NCBI GenBank assembly: GCA_004292755.1
Contig: RDXE01000032.1
Coordinates: 1-64,000 of the forward strand
Reading direction: 5' to 3'
Length of the DNA stretch: 64,000 bases
DNA from: Alphaproteobacteria bacterium
Lineage (GTDB): Bacteria; Pseudomonadota; Alphaproteobacteria; Elsterales; Elsteraceae
Part shown: positions 26,555 through 35,770 of the stretch, in pieces
How the letters are laid out: the number at the start of each line of letters is the position of its first letter
How positions within the stretch are numbered: the stretch's first letter is position 1
Made by a program: the position numbers and the translations under genes
Notes under the pieces: generated by a model
Told to the model about the DNA's origin: nothing
Seen by the model: only the letters and a program-made list of their open reading frames with translations
Database searches by the model: none

Positions 26555-27295
26555 TTAAATTTGCACTGCACAGACACGCTGGTGGTGCAACCAATCCAAC
26601 TTCACCGCGCAGAGCCCGTCCCAAATTCCATCGAGCCGCTGGGGATTGAAATGACGGCAAAAAGCTGTGACGACCGCGCGTGTTTCGGCACAGAACCGGC
26701 CACTCATCGGCACTGGGTATCCGTAACGCGCAAGGCTGGTCTGCATGCGAAATACCACCGGTCCGTGCATTCCCTCGGCAAGGTGAAGCCGTGGGGCTGG
26801 CAGATCAGGCGGAAACACCCCAATTCCCGCCTGCGCTAGGCGAGCCCACGGGAAAAGCTCCCCCGGGTCGCGTTTGCGGGTGGGGGCAATGTCGCTGTGG
26901 CCCAGCACGTGGGTGGCTGGAATCTGCCAGCGCTGCACAATTCGGCGGCATAGGCCGATCAACGCCTCAATCTGGGCATCGGGGAACGGCGCCAAACCAC
27001 AGCGGTGACCTGGGTTCTGCACCTCAATCCCGATCGAGCGGGAGTTGATGTCACCCCGCGCGCCCCAGGATCCGCGCCCGGCGTGCCACGCGCGACGCTG
27101 CTCCGGCACCAGGGCGTAAATGGTGCCGTCGCTATCGACAAGGTAATGAGCCGACACCTCGGCTGCGGGGTCCCGCAAGATCGCCAGCGCCTCGGTTGCG
27201 TCGAAGGTGTCGGTGTAGTGCAACAGCAGAATGTCGGGTGTGTCCGTGGACCGCTCATTGTGGTTGGGAGAGGGGGCAAGGCGCACCGGTGTCAT
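26555..27295 (-). CDS. N-acetylmuramoyl-L-alanine amidase (AmpD-like, amidase_2)
   Basis: 246 residues. Zinc amidase signatures: LLLHYTDT with a His ligand near the N-terminus, HYLVDSDGTIYALVPE, WHAGRGSWG, IGIEVQNPG and LGHSDIAPTRKRDPG. The C-terminal 70 residues fit a peptidoglycan-binding-like helical domain. No signal peptide is visible, so a cytosolic AmpD-type role in anhydromuropeptide recycling is likely. The ATG overlaps the EamA transporter stop (ATGA). The 107 nt between its stop and the next chemoreceptor start hold no gene. Confidence 0.9.
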   Translation of the reverse strand: MTPVRLAPSPNHNERSTDTPDILLLHYTDTFDATEALAILRDPAAEVSAHYLVDSDGTIYALVPEQRRAWHAGRGSWGARGDINSRSIGIEVQNPGHRCGLAPFPDAQIEALIGLCRRIVQRWQIPATHVLGHSDIAPTRKRDPGELFPWARLAQAGIGVFPPDLPAPRLHLAEGMHGPVVFRMQTSLARYGYPVPMSGRFCAETRAVVTAFCRHFNPQRLDGIWDGLCAVKLDWLHHQRVCAVQI

Positions 27296-28134
27296 CGCGC
27301 GGTGACCAACAGCCCGAGTCCAACCAGAGTGACAACGGCGCCGATCAGAAATTGGGCCGACAGGGGGTCGCCCATCAGCAGCGCTCCAAATGCCACACCA
27401 AACACCGGCACCAGCAGCATGAACGGCATGAGAGTCGAAATCGGGTGCCGCCGCAGCAGCGCGTACCAGATGCCATAGCCCAGCAACGTCACCGGGCCAG
27501 CCATATAGACGATGGCAAACCAGGCCCAGGGCCTTACCTCGCTCAACGCTTCATACTGCCCCGTCTCGAACAGGGCGGAACAGGCGAGCAAGGCAGGCGC
27601 CGACACCAGGGCCATCCAGGCGTTGACCGTGGTTGGCGGCAAATCGGCGAGGCGCTTGGCGATCAGCCCTCCAACCGCCCAGCACGCCGACGCGGCCAGC
27701 AGCAGGATCACACCGAGGGGTTGATCCAGCATCCGCGGCTCACCAGCGATCACAGCGACGCCGGCAAAGGCGATCACCATGCCGATGATGCGCCGCTTGC
27801 CCGGCCGGTCGCCCATCACCGTGATGCCGAGGACGGCTGCCATCGGCACCTGCACCTGGGCGATCACGGATGCTGTCGCGGCGTCCACCAGCTTGATGCC
27901 GGTGAAGTTGAACGCAAAGTGGGCAACGCCCAGCACCGCTGACAGCGCCACCATCTCCCGCATGCGCCCGAACGGTAGGCGGGTAAAGGGAAGGGCGACG
28001 AACGCAACCAGCATCCAGCGCAACGCGATCAACAGCATCGGTGGCATCTCTGCCACGCCCAGTTTGGCGACGACAAAGTTCAGGCCCCACACCACTGCCA
28101 CGATCAGGGCAAGGCCAAGATCCCTTATCGGCAT
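27292..28134 (-). CDS. EamA/DMT family transporter
   Basis: 280 residues from the ATG at 28134, with GGAGG 5 nt upstream, overlapping the NUDIX stop by 10 nt. Ten predicted transmembrane helices in two EamA repeats; the first begins LALIVAVVWGLNFVVAKLG and the second LLLAASACWAVGGLIAKRL. DMT exporters move metabolites or amino acids; the substrate is unknown. Confidence 0.92.
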   Translation of the reverse strand: MPIRDLGLALIVAVVWGLNFVVAKLGVAEMPPMLLIALRWMLVAFVALPFTRLPFGRMREMVALSAVLGVAHFAFNFTGIKLVDAATASVIAQVQVPMAAVLGITVMGDRPGKRRIIGMVIAFAGVAVIAGEPRMLDQPLGVILLLAASACWAVGGLIAKRLADLPPTTVNAWMALVSAPALLACSALFETGQYEALSEVRPWAWFAIVYMAGPVTLLGYGIWYALLRRHPISTLMPFMLLVPVFGVAFGALLMGDPLSAQFLIGAVVTLVGLGLLVTAR

Positions 28135-28526
28135 AACGCCTCCGCAATCGCGTGGCGATACACCCCCGGCAGCGGCAGGTGCGCCAACGCCACCACCGGG
28201 TGGCGGGCAATCGCGCGATGCTCCGCGCTGAGACGGGCATCCTCCTGACCGAGGCGCTGGCACGCGTAGGCGATGATCACCACCGGGTGTTGTGGGATCG
28301 GCTCAAACACCCACGAGCCCAGGATGGCACCGACGGCGACATTGAGCCCAAGCTCCTCCGCGACCTCCCTGCGCAGGCAATCCGGCGGTTGCTCGCCCGC
28401 CTCCAGCCGACCGCCGGGAAGCTCCCACTCCGCCCGGTCATTGAGGGCAAGCCAGACGCTGTCTTTGGGGGCAATGTCCTGATCGAGCAGCACGGCCTTG
28501 ATCGAGACCGGAAAGCGACCGGTCAT
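28125..28526 (-). CDS. NUDIX hydrolase
   Basis: 133 residues. The NUDIX box is exact: G39-x5-E45-x7-R53-E54-V-A-E57-E58-L-G60, in GGRLEAGEQPPDCLRREVAE. The enzyme hydrolyses nucleoside diphosphates linked to another moiety, with substrate undetermined. It starts on the stop of the uup-like gene (ATGA) and overlaps the transporter gene. Confidence 0.92.
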   Translation of the reverse strand: MTGRFPVSIKAVLLDQDIAPKDSVWLALNDRAEWELPGGRLEAGEQPPDCLRREVAEELGLNVAVGAILGSWVFEPIPQHPVVIIAYACQRLGQEDARLSAEHRAIARHPVVALAHLPLPGVYRHAIAEALCR

Positions 28527-30319
28527 GATTGCACCTGTTCCAGCATCAACTCCAGTTCCAGCCAGCGCTCTTCTGCCGCTGAAAGCTCCTGGCGGGCGGC
28601 GTCCAGCCGTGCGGTCACTGTGGCAAAGCGCTTGGGATCACGGCGGTAAAGGTCTGGATCGGCGAGGGCGGCCTCAGCGGCGGCGATTTCGGTGCTCAGC
28701 GCCTCCATCCGCTTTGGCAGCGATTGGCGTTCCCGCTCGTCCTTATAAGACAGGCCGCGGCGAACGGTCTGCCGCGCCTTCGCTGTCTCGTCCTTCGTGC
28801 GCGAGGGGCGGGCGGTTGCCGCACCGGGGCGTTCGCCGCGTTGGGCCAGCATATCGCTCCAGCCGCCTGCATACTCCAGCCAGCGCCCGTCGCCTTCGGC
28901 CACCAACAGCGAGGTTGCCGTGCGATCCAGAAAGTCACGGTCGTGGCTGACCAGCAGCACGGTGCCGGGAAACTCCCCCAGCGCGTCTTGCAGCAGGTCG
29001 AGCGTGTCCATGTCGAGATCGTTGGTTGGCTCGTCCAGCACCAGAAGCGAGGCCGGTTTCGCCATCACTTTGGCCAGCAGCAGGCGGGCACGCTCTCCAC
29101 CCGACAGGGCAGAGACGGGCTGATCGCCCTGGCGATCCTCAAAGAGCCATTGGCGCAGATAGGTGTGCACATGCACCGGGCGACCGCCGACGAACACGGT
29201 GTCGCCACGGTCGGCCAAGCTTTGCTTCGGGGTTTCGGTGGGCACCAAGGCCGCGCGTTTCTGGTCGAGCGTCGAGGGTTCAACATTCGCGCCGATGCGC
29301 ACCCGGCCTTGATCGGGCTCCAGCTCACCAGTCAACAGGCGCAACAACGTCGTCTTGCCCGCGCCATTTGGCCCAACAATGCCCAACCGCGCGCCACGAG
29401 CGATCCGCAAGGAGACATCGCGGACGACCATGCGCTCGCCATAGCTCTTCTGGATGCCGATGGCTTCAATCGCGAGCGAGCCCACCCCCTCGGCTGCGGT
29501 CAGCGAAACATCGATGGAGCCCGCCTGGCGGATTCGCCCGGCTGCTTCGCTCCGCATGGCTGCCAAAGTGGCAAGGCGCCCCTGGTTGCGCTTGCGCCGC
29601 GCCGGGATACCGCGCTTCGCCCACTCCGTCTCTGAGGCAATGCGCTTGTCCAGCTTGTCGGCTGCGACGGCTTCGGCCTCAAGAATGCCCTCGGACCAAG
29701 TGTCGAACCTGTCGAACCCCGCCTCCAAGGGCAGCACCCGCCCGCGATCCAGCCACAGCACACGGGTCGACAGCGCGCGCAGGAACGCTCGGTCGTGGCT
29801 GATCATCAACAGCGCGCCGCGATGGCTGCTGAGGTGTTGTTCCAGCCATTCGATGGTCGGAAGGTCCAGGTGGTTGGTTGGTTCGTCCAGCAGCAGCACG
29901 TCGGGCCGCCCAGCAAGGGTGCGGGCCAAGTCAACGCGCCGCGCCTCGCCGCCAGACAGGGTTGTTGGATCGGCATCGGCCGCAATGCCCAGCATCTCCA
30001 AGAGGCCAGACGCCTCCGCGACGGCAGCGCCATCGTCTGGGGCGACCGCACTCAAGGCGTGCTCCAGCGCTGTAGCCGCCGTGAAACGCGGCTCCTGCGG
30101 GAGATAGGCGACCGACAGACCGGGTTGGACGAAGCGCTCGCCACCATCCAGGTCGATCAGCCCGGCCAACACCTTCAGCAAGGTGGATTTGCCGGAGCCA
30201 TTGCGCCCAACCAAGGCGGCGCGCTCCCCAATCGCCAAGGCCAGATCCACGGTGGTGAACACTGGTCGACCGCCAAAGGTTACGGCCGCAGTGCGCAGTT
30301 GCAGAACGGGAGGCGCCAT
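28523..30319 (-). CDS. uup: ABC-F family ATPase, Uup-like
   Basis: 598 residues, from the ATG at 30319 that overlaps the djlA-like stop (TGATG). Two ABC domains: Walker A GRNGSGKST near residue 40 and GPNGAGKTT near 320, each with LSGGE and LLLDEPTNHLD / LVLDEPTNDLD. Between them is the linker with RGIPARRKRNQGR, a Uup feature. A C-terminal coiled coil of about 80 residues, as in Uup, probably binds nucleic acid. No transmembrane segments. Roles in ribosome function or DNA stability are known for the family; the exact role here is inferred. Confidence 0.9.
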   Translation of the reverse strand: MAPPVLQLRTAAVTFGGRPVFTTVDLALAIGERAALVGRNGSGKSTLLKVLAGLIDLDGGERFVQPGLSVAYLPQEPRFTAATALEHALSAVAPDDGAAVAEASGLLEMLGIAADADPTTLSGGEARRVDLARTLAGRPDVLLLDEPTNHLDLPTIEWLEQHLSSHRGALLMISHDRAFLRALSTRVLWLDRGRVLPLEAGFDRFDTWSEGILEAEAVAADKLDKRIASETEWAKRGIPARRKRNQGRLATLAAMRSEAAGRIRQAGSIDVSLTAAEGVGSLAIEAIGIQKSYGERMVVRDVSLRIARGARLGIVGPNGAGKTTLLRLLTGELEPDQGRVRIGANVEPSTLDQKRAALVPTETPKQSLADRGDTVFVGGRPVHVHTYLRQWLFEDRQGDQPVSALSGGERARLLLAKVMAKPASLLVLDEPTNDLDMDTLDLLQDALGEFPGTVLLVSHDRDFLDRTATSLLVAEGDGRWLEYAGGWSDMLAQRGERPGAATARPSRTKDETAKARQTVRRGLSYKDERERQSLPKRMEALSTEIAAAEAALADPDLYRRDPKRFATVTARLDAARQELSAAEERWLELELMLEQVQS

Positions 30320-31065
30320 CAGCGCCACCCCCGCTCGGCTCGAACGGACATCCAGGCGGCGTTGATGGCCGCCATTTTTTGATTGGCGAGGGCGATGGCT
30401 TCCTCCGGTAGACCTTCTGCGATCAGATGATCGGGGTGATTTTCGCGCACGAGGTGGCGATAGCGGCCGCGTGCTGTGGCTTCGTCGGTGTCCGGCGGCA
30501 GATCGAGCACGGTCCAGGGATCGGCCGCGGCGACCATGGCGCCCAAGTGGCTGGCCCGAATGCGGGCGAAGGCCGCATCGTCAAAGCCAAAGATCGCTGC
30601 CACCTGCTTCAGGTAGTCAAGTTCAGCCTGAGGCACCAAACCATCGGCTTTGGCGATGTGAAACAGGCCGCCCAACAGTTCTTCCAAAACCAGCGGATGG
30701 TCATCGAACATGGCGGCGATCTGGCGAGCATAGCTGTCAAACCCTGCCGTGGACCGCCGGGCGAGGTCGAACACCCGTTGCAGGTTGGCTTCTTCATCCG
30801 GATCGACCTGGAACACTTCCTTGAACGCCGCCAGCTCGTCATGGGTCACCGCCCCATCGGCCTTGGCCAGCTTGGCGCCCAGGGCAATCACCGCAATGGT
30901 GAAGGCGACGGAGCGCATCCGCTCCTCCGGCGGGCGGGCATCGGGCTCCTGCGGAAGCACATAGGCATCGACGGCATGGCCCGCGGCTGCCCCGAGCAGC
31001 GCGCCAAGCGGTCCCCCCAGCATCAGGCCTGCGGCCCCGCCGATCAACTTGCCCCAGAGATTCAT
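30319..31065 (-). CDS. TerB + J-domain co-chaperone (DjlA-like)
   Basis: 248 residues from the ATG at 31065. The N-terminus is a Gly-rich hydrophobic segment (IGGAAGLMLGGPLGALLGAA), as in DjlA. A TerB domain follows (about 50-170, with AKADGAVTHDELAAFKEVF and IAKADGLVPQAELDYLKQV). A C-terminal J domain has its HPD motif in RENHPDHLI. It would deliver membrane-proximal clients to DnaK. It is first in a coupled five-gene unit with uup, NUDIX, EamA transporter and amidase. Confidence 0.9.
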   Translation of the reverse strand: MNLWGKLIGGAAGLMLGGPLGALLGAAAGHAVDAYVLPQEPDARPPEERMRSVAFTIAVIALGAKLAKADGAVTHDELAAFKEVFQVDPDEEANLQRVFDLARRSTAGFDSYARQIAAMFDDHPLVLEELLGGLFHIAKADGLVPQAELDYLKQVAAIFGFDDAAFARIRASHLGAMVAAADPWTVLDLPPDTDEATARGRYRHLVRENHPDHLIAEGLPEEAIALANQKMAAINAAWMSVRAERGWR

Positions 31066-31144
31066 CGCGGGCGAGCCTACTGCAACGCTGGTGCGAAGAG
31101 AAACAGTGCACCTGCACGGCAGCTCCGCAGGCCCCTCTACCGCG

Positions 31145-31172
31145 TTGCAATATGAAAAGGAATGTGTATCCT
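31145..31172 (+). promoter_or_regulatory. Putative promoter of the GNAT gene
   Basis: TTGCAA (31145-31150) and TATCCT (31167-31172) are separated by 16 nt in the only AT-rich part of the 177-nt gap between the divergent djlA-like and GNAT genes. Unverified pattern match. Confidence 0.4.
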
Positions 31173-31242
31173 CCTGGGTGTCTGCACGCTTGACCAACAA
31201 GCGGCCCGCAACGGGAGGGAACCAGTCCGACAGGAGTGCGGG

Positions 31243-31800
31243 ATGGTTACCACGCGGCACATGTTTCCTCACGAAGCCGAGGCTTTGGCGGCACACCTGT
31301 TGCGCTTGGCGCCGGAGGATCGGCGTCTGCGCTTCCAGGGCTATTTGAGCGACGCTGCGGTGCTCAGGCATGTTCACACGATCGACTGGATGCGCACCCA
31401 CGTGATCGGTGCCTGGCATCAAGGGACGGTGATCGCCGCCGTTGAAGTGCGCCTGGACCGCGCGCTTCTGCCCCGCGATGCGGAATTGGCCGTCACCGTG
31501 ACGCCCGACCGGCAGGGCCAGGGCCTGGGCACGCAACTGGCGGAGCGCGGCGTCGATCTGGCGCGCAGCCTGGGCGTGCGCCGGATGGTGATGACCTGCC
31601 TGACGGAGAATCGCCGCATGCGCCGGATTGCCACTCGTCTGGCCGCGACGGCTCGATTCGAGGATGGTGAGGTGACCGCCAATGTGGCTCTGCGCCCCGC
31701 ATCGCTGGCGACGGTGTGGCTGGAGGCGGTTCGCGAAGGCTGGGGCTGGGCGGCAGCGGCGGGCGACCACTGGTTTCCGCGGGACTGCAACCTACCATAG
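31243..31800 (+). CDS. GNAT family N-acetyltransferase
   Basis: 185 residues from the ATG at 31243, with AGGAG 6 nt upstream. The acetyl-CoA binding motif is AVTVTPDRQGQGLGTQLAER (R/QxxGxG/A) and a second strand-helix follows in VRRMVMTCLTENRRMRRIA. The N-terminal LRLAPEDRRLRFQGYLSD segment resembles the GNAT domain fused to acyl-CoA synthetases (protein lysine acetylation type), here stand-alone. The substrate is unknown. Confidence 0.88.
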   Translation: MVTTRHMFPHEAEALAAHLLRLAPEDRRLRFQGYLSDAAVLRHVHTIDWMRTHVIGAWHQGTVIAAVEVRLDRALLPRDAELAVTVTPDRQGQGLGTQLAERGVDLARSLGVRRMVMTCLTENRRMRRIATRLAATARFEDGEVTANVALRPASLATVWLEAVREGWGWAAAAGDHWFPRDCNLP

Positions 31801-31893
31801 ACCGATTTTCCGCCAACGACTCTTTCCCCCGTGGTTTTCTGTGTCCAGGCTTCTCCACACCGCCCGTGATGGGAGGAGAGGGGGGGCAGAGCC

Positions 31894-32724
31894 ATGCCAT
31901 TGTTGGAAACCGGAATGGGGGTTGGTGCCACAGGGATTGCCGTCTCAATCGTTCAGGCACGACTGGCGGCTGCTGGCAATCCAAGCACTGACCCCGATGG
32001 TACCTGTGGCACAGCCACCATCCAGGCTGTCAAAGCCTTCCAAGCCGCCCATGGGTTGACACCCGATGGTGCCTGCGGCCCGATGACCATCGGCAAGCTG
32101 TTTGCTCAGCGCCAGACCCAGACGCTGCTGCCAGCCACTCAGTCCATCCTGTCGCAGGTTCAGCCGGACTTGGTGTGGTTCTTGTTCAGCAGTGTGAAGG
32201 AATCCGTGTTGGCAGCCAATGTGCCCTTGGTGTGCCAGGGGTTAGCCGATGCCGGGATCACCGATCAAGCCATGGTGCTGATGGCGTTCGCCACCATTCG
32301 AGCCGAAACCTCTGGCTTTGTGCCAATCTCGGAGATGGTTGGACCGTCGAACACGATCACCACACCCTTCGACAAGTATGAGGGGCGCGCCAACCTCGGC
32401 AACACTCAGCCCGGCGACGGTGCCCGTTTCAAGGGACGCGGTTTCGTTCAGCTGACCGGTCGTTACAACTACACCAAGTACGGCCCGCGCGTCGGCGTCG
32501 ACCTTCTGGCCAATCCCGATCAGGCGAACGATCCTGTGATCGCAGCCCGCATTCTCGGCGCCTTCCTGTCGGATGCCGCACCCGCTGTCCGAGCGGCCAT
32601 GGCGAAGACGCCACCTGATTTCGCCGCCGCCCGCAAAGCCGTGAACGGTGGAGTCTGGGGTCTCGACCAGTTTTCGACTGCTTTCAACATCGGCTGGGAT
32701 GTGCTTCCACCGCCGACTGCCTAG
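31894..32724 (+). CDS. Peptidoglycan-binding + GH19-type chitinase/endolysin
   Basis: 276 residues with a GAGAGGGGGG ribosome-binding site. Residues about 10-72 form a PG_binding_1 domain ([20 protein letters not shown]). Residues about 85-270 are GH19-like: [13 protein letters not shown] with catalytic-type E138, a second acid E147, and the diagnostic [18 protein letters not shown] followed by [14 protein letters not shown]. It would cleave chitin or peptidoglycan. There is no signal peptide, as is common in phage endolysins that depend on a holin, but no phage genes are adjacent. It is convergent with the GH10 gene, 36 nt away. Confidence 0.88.
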   Translation: MPLLETGMGVGATGIAVSIVQARLAAAGNPSTDPDGTCGTATIQAVKAFQAAHGLTPDGACGPMTIGKLFAQRQTQTLLPATQSILSQVQPDLVWFLFSSVKESVLAANVPLVCQGLADAGITDQAMVLMAFATIRAETSGFVPISEMVGPSNTITTPFDKYEGRANLGNTQPGDGARFKGRGFVQLTGRYNYTKYGPRVGVDLLANPDQANDPVIAARILGAFLSDAAPAVRAAMAKTPPDFAAARKAVNGGVWGLDQFSTAFNIGWDVLPPPTA

Positions 32725-32760
32725 CACGATCGCGGGGCTACCGCCGTCGGCAAGGCACGC

Positions 32761-33888
32761 TTATCGCCGAGGGGCATCGTCCAGTGCGCGGGCGATCGCC
32801 CCCCACAGCGGCTTGCGGGCAAGGTCGGGCGCAAGCGGCAGGCCGCGTTGTGGCTGGCCGTCGCTGCGCCGCTCAGCCCGCGGCCCGTTGAGCCAGGAGT
32901 AGCGGTCTGAGAGCCCCCAGGTGACCACGCCGATGGTTGCCGGCTCGGCGAGAATTGGATCAAGGAAGCGGCGGGCATGGTCTGCGATGGCGCGATCCCG
33001 CTCCTCCAGTGTGCCGCTGATCCCATGGTCACGCACGTCCAACTCGGTCACGATCAGCTTCAGGCCAAGCTGAGCAACCGACCGGGCAAACTGGGCCAGC
33101 GCGCCTTGATCAATCACCTGACCTGCGCGCAGATGGGCTTGGGTGCCAAGGGCATCAACCGGCACGCCACGGGCCTTCAGATCACTCAAGAGGTCCAGAA
33201 CGGCTGCCCGCTTGGCGCTGTCGGCCGGGCTTGCGTCATCAAGGCCAAAATCATTGTAGACCAGCAACGCCTGCGGGTCTGCCGCGCGCGCGGTTCGGAA
33301 GGCAATGTCCAGATAGCGCGGCCCCAGGGCCTCCAGCCACGGTGTCTGGCGCAAATGCCCTGGAGAATCCTGCAGACGGATTGCCTCATTCACAACGTCC
33401 CAGCTGTGCATCCGACCGCGATAGCGGCTGACCACACGCTCGATGTGTTGCTCCAGTACGGCAGCCGCGCGCCCGGCGGACAGCGCCGCGTCCAACCACT
33501 CCGGCCAGGCCTCGTGCCATACCAGGGTGTGACCGCGGGCGCGCAGATTGGCACCAGCCGCAAAATCCATCAGCGCATCGGCTGACCCGAAGGTGAAGGC
33601 GCCCTCGGTTGGTCGCAACGCTCGCCACTTCATCTCCGTCTCGGGAACCAGAACGCCGACCTCAGCCGTATAGGTCGCTGCAAAGGCCCGATCAGCCAGA
33701 CTGGTGCGGTTGGCGGCTGCGCCAAAGAACAGCCCGCGGGCCTCGGCGCGCAGCCGCAGCGTCGCCCCAAGCAGCGCGCTGCGATCACTGCGCTGCAATT
33801 CCGTACAAGCGCCCGCCAGCAGCGTTGGAGCCAGCACGGCAGGGGCAGTGGCCAGCAACTGCCGACGGGTGGGAGCGAGAGGGGACAT
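32761..33888 (-). CDS. GH10 endo-1,4-beta-xylanase-like lipoprotein
   Basis: 375 residues. The N-terminus has a twin-arginine (TRRQLL) and a lipobox LAGAC (Cys28), suggesting Tat export and lipid anchoring. The GH10 barrel shows the acid/base Glu168 in WDVVNEAI and the nucleophile Glu282 in IVTELDVRD, plus GHTLVWHEAWPEWL and GVVTWGLSDRYSWL. The enzyme cleaves xylan-type beta-1,4 links; the true polysaccharide is not known. It stands alone and is divergent from a transporter gene. Confidence 0.93.
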   Translation of the reverse strand: MSPLAPTRRQLLATAPAVLAPTLLAGACTELQRSDRSALLGATLRLRAEARGLFFGAAANRTSLADRAFAATYTAEVGVLVPETEMKWRALRPTEGAFTFGSADALMDFAAGANLRARGHTLVWHEAWPEWLDAALSAGRAAAVLEQHIERVVSRYRGRMHSWDVVNEAIRLQDSPGHLRQTPWLEALGPRYLDIAFRTARAADPQALLVYNDFGLDDASPADSAKRAAVLDLLSDLKARGVPVDALGTQAHLRAGQVIDQGALAQFARSVAQLGLKLIVTELDVRDHGISGTLEERDRAIADHARRFLDPILAEPATIGVVTWGLSDRYSWLNGPRAERRSDGQPQRGLPLAPDLARKPLWGAIARALDDAPRR

Positions 33889-33962
33889 GCAGCGCTTCCT
33901 CTGGTGAACCGGCGAAACCCGGCAGAGAGTGACGATCCTTGCCCCCCACGGGAAGCCCCGGC

Positions 33963-34811
33963 GTGTCTTTAGATCCTGTTGCCATCACCTTGATCCTGAC
34001 CGCTGCTCTGATGCATGCGACATGGCATGCAATGGTGAAGTCTGTTCGGGACCCGATCCTATCGATGGGACAAGCGCTGGCCTGGGCCGGGGCTGTTGGC
34101 TTGATTCTAGCGGTGCGGGCTGGGTGGCCGCCCGCTGCCGTGTGGCCCTGGCTTGGCGCGTCGCTGGCGATCCAGCTGGTGTACTTGACGGTGCTGACCC
34201 GCGCCTACGCCGTCGGCGACTTGAGCCTCGCCTATCCGCTGGCGCGGGGGCTGGGGCCAGTGGTGGTCGCCGTCCTGTCCGCCCTGTGGGTGGGCGAGGG
34301 GATAAGCCGTGGCATGATCGCAGGGCTTGGCCTGGTGGCGGTTGGCGTTGGCGTGATGGCGATCACCGGGCGTCTTAACACGATTCCTTGGCGCACCATT
34401 GCGCTGGCGCTGGCGTGTGCTCTGCTGATCGGCTGCTACACCGTTGTGGATGGGATCGGCACTCGGTTGTGGGGCGATGCCGTGGGGTATGTTGGCTGGA
34501 TATACCTGCTGACCTCGCCCTGGTTGCTTGGTTGGGCGGCGATCCGCCGCGGTGCGCGCGTGTGGCAGGAGGTCGCGCCGCAGTGGCGCCGCGGCGTCAT
34601 CGCCGGGATACTCAGCGTCGCCGCCTATGGGGTGGCGCTGTGGGCGATCACGACGGGGCCGATGGCAGCCGTTGCAGCCCTGCGCGAGGTGTCGGTGGTG
34701 TTCGCTGCCGTGATCGGTGCCGTGGTGCTGCGGGAGCCCTTTGGAGTGCGGCGCGTGCTGGGGGCGGCCTTGGTCGTCTGCGGCTTGTTCGTCATAACTT
34801 TGACGTCCTAA
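33963..34811 (+). CDS. EamA/DMT family transporter
   Basis: 282 residues from GTG 33963, with GGGAAG upstream; an in-frame TTG at 33939 would add 8 residues. Ten predicted helices. EamA features include LTRAYAVGDLSLAYPLARGLGP and the repeat-end ALREVSVVFAAVIGAVVLREP. Substrate unknown; not closely similar to the EamA protein at 27292. Confidence 0.9.
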   Translation: MSLDPVAITLILTAALMHATWHAMVKSVRDPILSMGQALAWAGAVGLILAVRAGWPPAAVWPWLGASLAIQLVYLTVLTRAYAVGDLSLAYPLARGLGPVVVAVLSALWVGEGISRGMIAGLGLVAVGVGVMAITGRLNTIPWRTIALALACALLIGCYTVVDGIGTRLWGDAVGYVGWIYLLTSPWLLGWAAIRRGARVWQEVAPQWRRGVIAGILSVAAYGVALWAITTGPMAAVAALREVSVVFAAVIGAVVLREPFGVRRVLGAALVVCGLFVITLTS

Positions 34812-34846
34812 CTTTTGGGTAACAAAACAATCGGGGTATCAAATCG

Positions 34847-34874
34847 CTTGCATAAAAACCTTGTGTCGTATGAT
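34847..34874 (+). promoter_or_regulatory. Putative promoter of the methyltransferase gene
   Basis: CTTGCA (34847-34852), 16 nt, then TATGAT (34869-34874), in an AT-rich stretch between the transporter stop and the GTG at 34934. Strong -10, moderate -35; unverified. Confidence 0.45.
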
Positions 34875-34933
34875 GGTATTCCCACCGGTTGGTTGGCTGA
34901 TCGGTCCTGGTTTTCCTACCCCGAGGCCCACTC

Positions 34934-35740
34934 GTGACTCCCTGGGACTTATCCAATGCGGATGTGGTTGCGGCGTACGACACGGTTCCGCTGTGGTCGT
35001 CCATCGCTGCATCTGCACTGCTGGAAACCCTACCCCTGGCTGGGGTGCGCACCGCGTTGGACATTGGCTGTGGCACTGGCACACCGTGGTTGGAGTTGCG
35101 CGCGCGCCTTGGCCCCTCGGCACGGGTGGTTGGCATTGATCCGTGGTTCGCGGGTCTGGTTCGGGCGCGCCACAAGTCAGAAGTTTGGCACGGCAGCGAC
35201 GCGCTGCTGGCAGCGGCCGATGGGTTGGTGGCGCCGTTCCCCGATGGCCGATTTGACCTTACGGTCTCTTGCCTGACGATCAACAACACGCCCTCGCCGC
35301 AGGTGTTGCTGCGCGAGATGCGGCGGTTGACGCGCCAGGATGGCCGGATGGCCTTAGCCACCAACCTGCAGGGGACCTTTGCCAGCCTCTACGGTGCGAT
35401 CGGCACGCTGTTGGCCCCGGCCGACCTCGACAGGCTGGCCGCCCATGTCGACAAGCGCCCCACGGTGGCCCGCCTGACACGGATGGCCGAGGCGGCAGGC
35501 TGGCGGATTGAACGGGTGGTGGAAAGCGATCACCGTTGGCGGTTCGCCGACGGCGCGGCCGTGCTGGCCCACCCCTTCCTTCGCCTCGGCTTTGAAGCCG
35601 ACTGGCGTGCGGTGGTGGGCGAGCAACTGTGGGACGCGTTGCGCCAACCGCTGATCGACCGCTTGGATAGCATCGGCGACTTGACCGGCGCTGTCTCTCT
35701 GGAGATTCCAACCGCCGTGGTGATCGGCGTTCCGGCGTAG
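34934..35740 (+). CDS. Class I SAM-dependent methyltransferase
   Basis: 268 residues from GTG 34934, with GAGG 8 nt upstream. SAM-binding motif I is ALDIGCGTGTPWLELRARLG, motif II VVGIDPWF, and a motif IV-like LTVSCLTINNTPSPQ. The C-terminal half is a variable substrate-binding region. Similar proteins act on small molecules or quinone-type compounds, but the substrate cannot be named. It converges on the RTX gene. Confidence 0.87.
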   Translation: MTPWDLSNADVVAAYDTVPLWSSIAASALLETLPLAGVRTALDIGCGTGTPWLELRARLGPSARVVGIDPWFAGLVRARHKSEVWHGSDALLAAADGLVAPFPDGRFDLTVSCLTINNTPSPQVLLREMRRLTRQDGRMALATNLQGTFASLYGAIGTLLAPADLDRLAAHVDKRPTVARLTRMAEAAGWRIERVVESDHRWRFADGAAVLAHPFLRLGFEADWRAVVGEQLWDALRQPLIDRLDSIGDLTGAVSLEIPTAVVIGVPA

Positions 35741-35745
35741 CGGGT

Positions 35746-35770
35746 GCGACAGGGGGGCGCCCCCCTGCGC
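35746..35770. terminator. GC-rich perfect palindrome between convergent genes
   Basis: Bases 35750-35767 are an exact 18-bp palindrome (CA, six G, CG, six C, TG), extended by GCG/CGC outside one bulged A. It occupies the 30-nt gap between the methyltransferase and RTX stops. A bidirectional terminator is likely, though there is no T-tract. Confidence 0.5.

Noticed and set aside
31894-32724. Prophage carrying the GH19 endolysin
   Set aside because: No holin, capsid, portal, terminase or integrase genes nearby.
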